64,000 nucleotides of DNA, from the NCBI GenBank assembly GCA_022825925.1, contig JAJDVW010000016.1, forward strand, positions 124,001-188,000, given 5' to 3'. This DNA is from Pseudomonadales bacterium. GTDB lineage: Bacteria > Pseudomonadota > Gammaproteobacteria > Pseudomonadales > Azotimanducaceae. Below, in pieces: positions 51,151-57,990 of the stretch. Every line of letters begins with the position of its first letter. Within the stretch, counting starts at the first letter, position 1. Position numbers and translations under genes: made by a program. Below the pieces are notes generated by a model. That model saw nothing but the letters and a program-made list of their open reading frames with translations. It was not told the origin of the DNA and did not search any database.

Positions 51151-51425
51151 CGGTCGCCGTCCGCGTCCGCCCACTCCGCGGGGTCAAGGGGGAAAGCACC
51201 CTCGCGGTCCTCCACGCCATCGCCGTCGTCGTCTGTGTCCACGGCCTCGCCGAAGCCGTCGCCATCGAGGTCCGACCACACGCGGGGATCGTCGGGGAAC
51301 GCGTCAGCCGCGTCTACAACCCCGTCCGCATCGGTGTCGGGTATGGCTTCGCGGAACGCCGCCGCCTGGAAACGGAGGAAGTCCAGGCTCGCCCGGCATC
51401 GGCGCCGTCCGGTGCGTCGATGCGT
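51150..51425 (-). pseudogene. Fragment of a paralogue of the LRR/metalloprotease-like protein
   Basis: Minus-strand DAPDGADAGRA, a frameshift near 51390, then SLDFLRFQAAAFREAIPDT and calcium repeats (DLDGDGFGEAVDTDDDGDG, EGAFPLDPAEWADADGDRIG). This matches the segment of the protein at 32264 from RSLDIIRFQAAAH through its TSP3 repeats. It is flanked on both sides by transposase fragments. Confidence 0.8.
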
Positions 51426-51743
51426 ACGCCACAGCGTTCACCGTGGCAAAACGTCCGCGTACTGGAGAAGCGGTCGCCGGCGCACATCTTCGTCGCCTTC
51501 GTGGCCTACTGCCTGCATGTGACCCTGAAGAACCTGGCGCGGCCGTGCGCGCCGGGACTGAAGCCGCGGGCCATCCTGGAGAAGTTCTCCACCTTGCAGA
51601 TGGTGGACGTCCATCTGCCGACCACGGACGGGCGGCACCTGATGCTGCCGCGCCATACGCAGCCGACGCGCGACCACCGGCTGCTGCTCGACCAGCTCAA
51701 ACTGCGACTGCCGGAACAGCCGCCGCCCCGGATCTCGGCGTAG
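51425..51743 (+). pseudogene. Transposase C-terminal fragment (second IS1634-like type)
   Basis: Plus-strand frame with SPAHIFVAFVAYCLHVTLKN, LKPRAILEKFSTLQMVDVHL and DHRLLLDQLKLRLPEQPPPR, the C-terminal end of a DDE transposase, with its own TAG stop at 51741. The N-terminal two thirds are absent. Confidence 0.8.
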
Positions 51744-52143
51744 ACCCCCCGCCGCAATCCGTTCCGAACGGCGCCTTGTAGTGCCGACCTTTCGACGTCG
51801 ACAACTGGAAATCAACCAGTTGCGACCGCTTTTTGGTACCGAGTTGCGGAAGTCGGGCTAGAGCTAGAGCAGCGCCACCAGCTACTGTCGACCCGAAGGC
51901 CCACTCCGCGGATCTGGGTGACGCGGTTATCCCTCGACACGATCTGGGGCGCCATACGTCCGGTCGACACCTGTGACCGGGACATCCGTGCCGTGCATGA
52001 CGGTCACGAAGCCGGTCGGTTGGTGCGGACATCCAGATTGTCTGCCCCGAGGTGGCTGTGGCGCTCGCTCAAACACGAGGCGGGGTGCCTGCACGGCCCT
52101 GCGACACCGAGGGCGTCATCGGTTCCCCGTTCGCGGGCTGCGG
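51744..52143. other. Gene-free stretch between the IS debris and the HicB-like pair
   Basis: About 400 bases. I see no convincing frame. The left part probably contains the end of the IS fragment (GTTGCGACC and CAACTGG... near 51800-51830 form an imperfect inverted repeat). Nothing else stands out. Confidence 0.35.
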
Positions 52144-52377
52144 CTACAAGCGTATTCCGAGAGTGGCCTCTACGTACTCAACAAGGTCGCGTGAGACGAA
52201 CTCGCTTGGGTCTCCAGACGTGTGCAGATACGCTTCACGGCCCCCTCGCTCCAGGATTGTCGTGCACATTCCAGTGCTTGGATGTTGGCGGGTGCGTCGA
52301 TGCGTCGCGTCTTGGGCGCATGCCGCATCAATGAGTTCGCCGAGCAGCATCGCGCGAGGATCCTGCATAGGGGCCAT
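52144..52377 (-). CDS. Small hypothetical protein paired with the HicB-like gene
   Basis: 77 residues; its ATG follows the TAG of the upstream gene without a gap, so the two are translated together. It includes MCTTILERGGREAYLHTSGD and ends VEYVEATLGIRL. It does not look like a HicA toxin, which would be the expected partner of a HicB-type protein. Function unknown. Confidence 0.5.
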   Translation of the reverse strand: MAPMQDPRAMLLGELIDAACAQDATHRRTRQHPSTGMCTTILERGGREAYLHTSGDPSEFVSRDLVEYVEATLGIRL

Positions 52378-52710
52378 CTAGCCAGCTACCGCAAGTCGTG
52401 GCTCGAAATCCGTGCGCACCTTGCTGCGCGTCACGGGCGTGCGCGGAGGCGGCGGGGTTGTGCCGGCCTCGAAGTCCGCAAGATACCGCGCGGGGGCTTC
52501 CGGAAGGTGCTCGAGAGGGTGTTCCTCGAAGCCAATCTGAACCCCATGTTCAACGGCCGCGCGCACGCATGCTTTGAGTGATTCGCATGCTTCCAGAGGC
52601 GACTTGCCCTGCGCGACCAAGTAGCGGTCTATGCATACGGCAACCCATACGCCCTGCAACTCGCTCTGCTTGACCAGCACGCGCAGGGGCACCTCAACGG
52701 CTTCGTTCAT
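52378..52710 (-). CDS. HicB-like protein
   Basis: 110 residues: the N-terminal part, VWVAVCIDRYLVAQGKSPLE followed by ACESLKACVRAAVEHG, has the ferredoxin-like layout of HicB antitoxin N-terminal domains, which mimic a degraded RNase H fold. The C-terminus (PPPPRTPVTRSKVRTDF) is basic and has no clear ribbon-helix-helix. It is coupled directly to the 77-residue gene downstream. A toxin-antitoxin role is possible but not established. Confidence 0.5.
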   Translation of the reverse strand: MNEAVEVPLRVLVKQSELQGVWVAVCIDRYLVAQGKSPLEACESLKACVRAAVEHGVQIGFEEHPLEHLPEAPARYLADFEAGTTPPPPRTPVTRSKVRTDFEPRLAVAG

Positions 52711-52818
52711 GTCGATTCCTCACAGGATGCAATCTCCAAGTTGGCGCACGTTACCACAGTTGTCGCGGCGGAAATCCGAGGATCGGGGCTGTCTCGCCAC
52801 CCTCGTTGCGACCCCGCG

Positions 52819-53285
52819 TCAATCTGGTGCCGTGGACAGGTTCGTCAGGTGCCCGGTCGGGCTCTCCAGCAGGCTCATCACCTGCAGGGGTTGATCGGGC
52901 GTCCGCGGCGTGACCGTGAGCCGCCACTTCCCGGCGCCGTCGCCCAGTCGCCCCACGACGCCCTCGCCGGTTTCAAGCGCGTCGGCGGGGAGCGTCAGGG
53001 ACTGGCCCGGCGGCACTGCCGCAGCGACGTTGCCGCTGCGGTCGCCATCGTCGTCGACGCCCGTGATCGAGACCCATGCCTCGTCGGCGTCGGGATTGAC
53101 GATCCGGAGCATGCTCGCTTGGGCGCGGTTGGAGCCGGGGTTGAAGATCGGCGCTTCGTAGCGCCCGGAGGTGAGCGGCAACGTGCATGCCGGTGAGGAA
53201 TCTGTCGGCGGTCCGGACGTACGCCAGGACATCGAGATCCGCTTCGCCCGCGAGTTCCAGGCGCCAATGACCGGTCGACGAGCGT
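52819..53285 (-). pseudogene. Broken FNPGSN-module gene, 5' end cut by an IS
   Basis: Reading leftwards from 53285: TGHWRLELAGEADLDVLAYV and RTADRFLTGMHVA, then a frameshift near 53180 to APIFNPGSNRAQASMLRIVN, LGDGAGKWRLTV and SPTGHLTNLSTAPD. It is one module of the family found at 32264 and 48704. The upstream part is removed at the border of the IS at 53291. Confidence 0.82.
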
Positions 53286-53290
53286 TAGTT

Positions 53291-55034
53291 AGTTCCTGTC
53301 CGGGAATGACGGCTGGGCGCGCGCCGACGTGACTCGACGCGACCGCGCATTGTCCCACGTCGAGTGCGGGATGGAGTGCAAGGCGGCCGATTCGAGCGGT
53401 TCGGCACGCTGGAGGCGGCTGTTGCGGGCCGAACGGCCGATCGACCGGCCTCCCGACGCGCCCGGCGGGACCGGCTCGTCGCCGCCGCGCACGGCGCCGG
53501 CCCGGATCGTCCCGGTCCGGTCGAGCGCGACGGGCGCCGGCGGGATTCAGCCCGGCGACGGTCCCAGGCGCGCCATGCGGATCAGGTTGTGGGCCACGAC
53601 GGCGGAGTGCACGTACGCCTGGAAGCGCGCCAGGCCGCGCCAGTTGCAGCAGCCGAGGCCGAAGCAGCGCTTCAGGTACGAGATGCCGGCCTCGATGCCC
53701 GCGCGGAAGCGCTTGAGCTGCGCATGCACCCAGGACGACGGCGTCATGTCCTCGGCCTTCAGGCCGCGCTTCTTCTGGAACACGGCGTGTTCGACGCCGA
53801 GCGCCTTGGCCGCCGCCAGATTCTGCTTCGTGGCGTAGCCGCCGTCGAACGCCGCGTGGGTCGGCGCCGCGCCGTAGTGCGCGACATGCCGCTCAAGCAT
53901 CGGCAGGCAGCGCGCGTTGTCCGCCGGGTTGCCGTCCTCGACCACCACGTCCAGCGCCAGACCGCTGCGTCCCGTGGCCAGATTCACCTTGTGCCCGTAC
54001 TGCGTGCCGCGACCGCCCTTGACGATGATGTCGGTGTGCGGCTCGAACAGGCTGACGACCTTCTCCCGGGCGGGCACGATCTCGCCGTCGAACACCCGCC
54101 GCCGGGTCTGGTCCACCACCCGCGCCAGCAGGGCGTCGCAGGCCGCGACCTCCTCCCGCCAAGCCGACCAGAGCGGCTCGCCGCAGCTCGCCGCCGCCAC
54201 CTTCGGCAGCGCCGCCGCGACGTAGCCGCGCGTCCGCGCGACGATCCGCAGCAGCTTCCGGTAGGTGACCGCGCGGCGCTCCCCACCGCGCTGCCGGGGA
54301 ATCTCCAGCGCCCGCCGCTTCGCCGCGCGGCGGTGGTCGCGGAACGCCGCGACATCGGCCCCGAACGCGTCGCGCGCCTGACCGAGCAGCCGCGTCAGCA
54401 CGCGCACGCCGTCGTACAGCAGCCGGCTGTCCGCCGGCGCCAGGATGTGCGTGCGCGTCACCGTGCTGTCCACGCGCACCCGCGCGCCCGATTCGATCCC
54501 CGCCGCACGCGCCACCTCCAGCAGCCGCCGGTTGATCCGCTCCCAGCTCGCCGCGCGGATCGCCCCCACGGTCGCCTGCAGCGCCGACTTGCCCGGCAGC
54601 CGCACCGGGTCGACGCGCGCGAAACGCTGCGCCGACAGCGAGTCCCGCAGCAGGAACTCGAGGCCCCGGTAGGTCTCCTGGCGGATGTGCTTGAGCAGCG
54701 CACAGCGCAGCACCGTCTCGCACGACAGTCCGTGGCGACCGCGCGCCGCCCCCGCCGTCGCGCCGAGGTCGTCCGCGACCGCGGCGACCAGTTCGGGGTG
54801 GGCGTCCAGCCAGACCGACACCCGCTCCAGGTCGTCGGCCACCGGGTGGTCAACCAGCGTCGGATCGAATAGGCTCGTCTGCGTAGTGCGTGTCGCGCGC
54901 ATTGCACCTCCGGCGTGTTCGGCTCGTTTTGTTGGTTTGCAGCGGCAAGCGTAGCCGAAACGCCGGTTCAAAGCACCCCAACACGCCCTTTTCCAAAGCC
55001 ATTTCAGACGGTTAGGAATTTCTGGACAGGAACT
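53291..55034. mobile_element. Intact insertion sequence, about 1.74 kb, with a DDE transposase
   Basis: Ends are GTTCCTGTCC at 53291 and its reverse complement GGACAGGAAC at 55023-55032, extended imperfectly inwards (GGGAAT versus AGAAAT). The element encloses one complete transposase gene on the minus strand. No clear target duplication is visible. It truncates the module gene on its left and possibly a gene on its right. Confidence 0.75.
53547..54902 (-). CDS. ISNCY/IS5-like DDE transposase
   Basis: 451 residues from the ATG at 54902 with GGAGGTGCA directly upstream. It begins MRATRTTQTSLFDP and includes LSCETVLRCALLKHI, VRVDSTVTRTHILAPADSRL (first Asp), FDGGYATKQNLAAAKALG (second Asp) and RAGIEAGISYLKRCFGL (Glu), the DDE core of this transposase group. 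The frame is complete and uninterrupted, so the element may still be mobile. Family name given from recollection of the motif pattern. Confidence 0.85.
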   Translation of the reverse strand: MRATRTTQTSLFDPTLVDHPVADDLERVSVWLDAHPELVAAVADDLGATAGAARGRHGLSCETVLRCALLKHIRQETYRGLEFLLRDSLSAQRFARVDPVRLPGKSALQATVGAIRAASWERINRRLLEVARAAGIESGARVRVDSTVTRTHILAPADSRLLYDGVRVLTRLLGQARDAFGADVAAFRDHRRAAKRRALEIPRQRGGERRAVTYRKLLRIVARTRGYVAAALPKVAAASCGEPLWSAWREEVAACDALLARVVDQTRRRVFDGEIVPAREKVVSLFEPHTDIIVKGGRGTQYGHKVNLATGRSGLALDVVVEDGNPADNARCLPMLERHVAHYGAAPTHAAFDGGYATKQNLAAAKALGVEHAVFQKKRGLKAEDMTPSSWVHAQLKRFRAGIEAGISYLKRCFGLGCCNWRGLARFQAYVHSAVVAHNLIRMARLGPSPG

Positions 55035-55036
55035 CC

Positions 55037-55249
55037 CTAGCGACCCCTACAGGGTCTCCGGTTGGTACAGGCGAATCGCTCTTGGTCTCCGAGACCTCCG
55101 ACGTTTCTCACGCGTTCGGCTCTATGGGACCGCAACAGTCGTACGGTGCGTACGGCGTCTTCGCGTTCAACGACGGTCGGCACTTGGTCCTACCGCTCAA
55201 GTGGTTCCGCTCGGAGAACGAGGCTTTCAACTGGCTGGATGGCCCGTAG
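55037..55249 (+). pseudogene. Possible C-terminal fragment of a gene cut by the IS
   Basis: An open frame starts at the IS border and reads SETSDVSHAFGSMGPQQSYG, AYGVFAFNDGRHLVLPLKWF and ENEAFNWLDGP before TAG at 55247. The composition looks protein-like, but there is no start codon or known domain. It may be the tail of the gene into which the IS jumped. Confidence 0.35.
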
Positions 55250-55338
55250 GAGACGACCGAGATGGGGCTTGCAGTTGACGCTCGGTCCAAGGCGCGGCTA
55301 GTGTGCTCGGCGTGGCGGGACCGATGAAGGAGGTGAAG

Positions 55339-55572
55339 ATGGTAAGGAAGCAGACCATCCTTGGCGCGGGAGGAGCGGCTGGCGGCGCTATGATCGGTGC
55401 TCAGGTCGGCGGCATGGGTCTCACACTCATGGGCACGGCGATCTCAATTCCGGCGGTGGTACCGTCAGTCGTCCTGGGGCATCCCGGGACGGGGTCGCTC
55501 CCCGCCCTCGCGGCAAATGGGCGAGGGCTCCACCGCAGTCGCGTTTGGTGTCGGCAGGCCCGGCGCCACTAA
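55339..55572 (+). CDS. Small glycine-rich membrane protein
   Basis: 77 residues from the ATG at 55339, which has a near-perfect AAGGAGGTG site upstream. The N-terminal 45 residues (LGAGGAAGGAMIGAQVGG, MGLTLMGTAISIPAVV) form glycine-zipper-like membrane segments. The last 30 residues look out of frame with anything meaningful, and a hairpin-rich stretch occurs there, so the end may be altered by an insertion or frameshift. First gene of a run of tiny genes. Confidence 0.5.
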   Translation: MVRKQTILGAGGAAGGAMIGAQVGGMGLTLMGTAISIPAVVPSVVLGHPGTGSLPALAANGRGLHRSRVWCRQARRH

Positions 55573-55638
55573 AGCCGGGCATGGAGCACACCCGTGGGTT
55601 TCTCGACCATCTGGAGGCGTGCCACGGAAGGCAGCGCG

Positions 55639-55992
55639 TTGAACTTCCTGGGCCTCGGCTTGGGCCTGATGCTGGGCTGGGCCGCCTTCCTGTCACCCGC
55701 CGGGCTGATGTCACTGTCCCCGGCCTACCACGAGGATCGCCGCCAGCAGCGCCTGATGGAGTGCATCCAGGGTGCGCGGGAGCCGATCCTGACGAACGTG
55801 TGCCGCTGGACGTTCGACAGCGAGTTCATCGCGGCCCGGGCTGCTGAGAGGGCAGCCGAAGAGGCCCGCGTAGCGGCGGCAGTCGCCCCATTGGAACGCT
55901 CGCCCGAAGAGTGCGCTCGCCTTCGACCAGAGCCAGGCGAGTTCAACGTTGTCTACGACCTGGAATGCCGTCACTTGGAAAACAGCCCGTGA
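55639..55992 (+). CDS. Small membrane-anchored hypothetical protein
   Basis: 117 residues if started at the TTG at 55639, which has GGAAGG at 7 bases and begins with a membrane helix (LNFLGLGLGLMLGWAAF); a GTG at 55594 would add 15 residues. The periplasmic part contains CIQGAREPILTNVCRWTF and an Ala/Glu-rich helix. The stop overlaps the next start (GTGA at 55989). Unknown family. Confidence 0.5.
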   Translation: MNFLGLGLGLMLGWAAFLSPAGLMSLSPAYHEDRRQQRLMECIQGAREPILTNVCRWTFDSEFIAARAAERAAEEARVAAAVAPLERSPEECARLRPEPGEFNVVYDLECRHLENSP

Positions 55993-56096
55993 AGACCAAG
56001 CTCAAGCACGCGTGGGAGTGCTTCTGGGGGCTCATAGCCCTGAACGCACTTATCTTCGCCTGCTCGCCAGGCACCGCGCCGTGGTGGGGGCCCTGA
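55989..56096 (+). CDS. 35-residue membrane or lipoprotein-like peptide
   Basis: A GTG overlapping the previous stop opens VKTKLKHAWECFWGLIALNA, followed by a hydrophobic run ending LIFACSPG, which resembles a lipobox. Its TGA overlaps the ATG of the next gene (TGATG at 56094). Tight overlaps on both sides support translation. Confidence 0.4.
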   Translation: MKTKLKHAWECFWGLIALNALIFACSPGTAPWWGP

Positions 56097-56359
56097 TGAC
56101 CAAGCGAAAGAACCCCCTCGCGCACCTGAAGCGCGTAAGCGAGCCGGGCAAGTCCTGGCAGCGGATGATCGACGAGGCCAACGCGGCCGAGTACGAGATG
56201 CCCGAGGTCGACGAAGACAAGCTGCCGAGTGCAGAGGAGATGGACGACATCCTCGACGAAGCCGAAGCGGCGGCCGAGAAGAGGCGACTGCTCCGCGAAG
56301 CGCTCGAAGACGGCGAGCTTTTCCCGATGCCGATGAAGCCACGCCGAAAGAAGCCTTGA
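56096..56359 (+). CDS. Small acidic hypothetical protein
   Basis: 87 residues: MTKRKNPLAHLKRVSEPGKS, then an acidic helical centre (AAEYEMPEVDEDKLPSAEEM) and a basic end PRRKKP. It starts within the stop of the 35-residue frame and is the last gene of the coupled group. No family is recognised. Confidence 0.5.
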   Translation: MTKRKNPLAHLKRVSEPGKSWQRMIDEANAAEYEMPEVDEDKLPSAEEMDDILDEAEAAAEKRRLLREALEDGELFPMPMKPRRKKP

Positions 56360-56398
56360 CACATCAGGGCGGACAGGTCCACCCTGAGAAGAGGCAGC

Positions 56399-56470
56399 GG
56401 ACCCGGTCGGACTCGAACCGGCTCTTCTGACTTCGCGGGGCCAGGGCTCTATCCATTGAGCTACGGGTCC
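56399..56470 (-). tRNA. Degenerate tRNA-Arg-like sequence
   Basis: Perfect acceptor stem GGACCCG/CGGGTCC, normal D-arm (GCTCAATGGATAGAGC) and T-loop TTCGAGT. However, the T-stem has a mismatch, the anticodon loop between CTGGC and GTCAG has 8 bases (CCCGCGAA) and lacks T33, and no CCA is encoded. The body resembles arginine tRNAs. It is probably a pseudogene or an integration-site remnant. Confidence 0.5.
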
Positions 56471-56569
56471 GTTTCCGAACCCTACCAGTTTCGCGGCTAC
56501 ACCTCTGTACGAGAGGAGTGTTAGTTGTGGCTTGACAGAAATGTCACGGGATCAAAGTGACCCATTACC

Positions 56570-57010
56570 CGGGATTGGGTCGACTACGGGTCCAAAGGCC
56601 TGACGGGAAGCACCGGGCCCGGCACGGGCAGGTGGCGGCTGTCGCTGTACGGCGTCGGCGAGGCGTACGCGTACGTGCCCGCGGCGGACGGGTTCCTGAC
56701 GGCGATGAACGCGACGGCGCCGCCCGTGCGGTCGGTGCATCGGGTGGCCTTCTTCAACCCCGGCAGCAACGACCGCGTGAGCGTGCTGCGGCTGGTGAAC
56801 CGGTCCTCGGGCGAGGCGGAGCTGTCGATCGACGGCACGGATGACCTCGGGCTGCGTCCCGCCACGACGGTGCGGGTGCTGGTGCCCGCGACCAGCGCCG
56901 CGGATCTGACCGCCGCACAACTGGAGTCGGGGCAGGCGGACGCGATCGAGTCCGGCGCGCTCGGCGACGGCAGCGGCAAGTGGCTGGTCGAGCAGGCCGT
57001 GGACCGCGTG
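56570..57010 (+). pseudogene. FNPGSN-module fragment, truncated at both ends
   Basis: Plus-strand frame: DYGSKGLTGSTGPGTGRWRL, AADGFLTAMNAT, RVAFFNPGSNDRVSVLRLVN, TAAQLESGQADAIE and ALGDGSGKWLVE. It is most of one module of the family seen at 32264, 48704 and 52819, without a start or its final motif. It runs without a break into the next remnant. Confidence 0.8.
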
Positions 57011-57638
57011 CAACAGGCCACCGGCACGTGGCCTGAAGCAATCGAGAGCTTGGGCCACTTTCTGCAGTTCGACGTCGGAGGTGCCTCATCAGGCGTCTAC
57101 AAGCAAGTGCAGGATCTGATCGAGCGTCTACAGCCCAACACTCTCCCTGAACGTATCCGCGCTCAAGTCGACCGGTGCAGCCTGGAGTCTCCGAGAGATT
57201 CTCTCCGGCGCGCACGTCGCGCACCGCGAAGGTGCCCAGCCGCCGATCCTCAGCCTCTCGCCCGACACTCTGTTCGCGTGGTGTGCCGCGTACCCGGACG
57301 ATGGCCCGGCTTGCGCCGCAAGGATGCTGCCGATCCTGGATGTAGGTGACCCCGAAGCGGGAGAGCGGCCTCTCCACCCACTCTTTCGCCGACTGCTCGA
57401 CCAGTTCGGGGACCGCGAAGATGTCCTGGATGTCGCCCGGCGAAGCATCCATTCCTATAGGTGGGTGGGCTCCCGGACAGGGTACTTCGCACGATACCGG
57501 AGTGCATTGGCGACGCTACGAAGTCACCCAATCCCCCGCGTCGCACGCTGGGCCAGAAGAATGGAGACAGAGATCGAGAGGGAAATCGTCAGAGCGCAAC
57601 ATGAGGACGATGAACGGGCGGCAGACTCGGAGGTCTAG
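57010..57638 (+). pseudogene. C-terminal remnant of a large STAND-like protein
   Basis: First frame: AIESLGHFLQFDVGGASSGV and YKQVQDLIERLQPNTLPERI. After a shift near 57185: LREILSGAHVAHREGAQPPI, TLFAWCAAYPDDGPACAARM, HPLFRRLLDQFGDREDVLDV and HPIPRVARWARRMETEIERE to a stop at 57636. The closing pattern (short helical repeats, then RVARWARR and an acidic/basic tail) resembles the C-termini of large NACHT/STAND antiphage proteins. I recognise it only by that resemblance. The ATPase part is gone. Confidence 0.5.
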
Positions 57639-57644
57639 GCTTGG

Positions 57645-57960
57645 TTGTTGTTCATTGACGAAAGCGGCTATGACCACATGGCATCGCGCTACGAAGTCTT
57701 GGCCGGCGTGGCGATTCGGGAGCGAGTCGTCAGTGAAGTGATCCGTCGTCCCCGTCTCCGCCGTCCGCCGGCCGCACGGCACTCGAGGACCCGGAGTCGG
57801 GGCTGTCCGGGTCGATCCGCGAGTTGGGCGGCGTGCTGATGGTTCGGATCCTCGGTCTCGACTCGAAGATCGAGCGGTTGGAGGTCGACCCTGCGCGCCC
57901 GCGGGCATGATGACGATACCAGGCGTGGAACCGATCACGGAGATCGTGTATAGCCGCCCA
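57645..57960 (+). pseudogene. Fragments of a DUF3800-like gene and of an IS
   Basis: A TTG at 57645 opens LLFIDESGYDHMASRYEVLA, the N-terminus of DUF3800 proteins with the acidic DES motif, but the frame fails after about 30 residues. The following 200 bases contain SGSIRELGGVLMVRILGLDS and MMTIPGVEPITEIVYS, the latter like a piece of an IS110-type transposase. The whole stretch is debris. Confidence 0.45.
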
Positions 57961-57990
57961 ACTGCTCGACGCGCTGATCTCGAAACGGCG

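Noticed and set aside
51236-51300. GACCACACGCGGG within the calcium-repeat fragment as another motif copy
   Set aside because: Two differences from the core and a plausible coding origin; not counted.
53280-55040. Target-site duplication of the IS (TTAG or CTAG)
   Set aside because: The flanking bases TTAG and CTAG are not identical and are offset differently from the ends.
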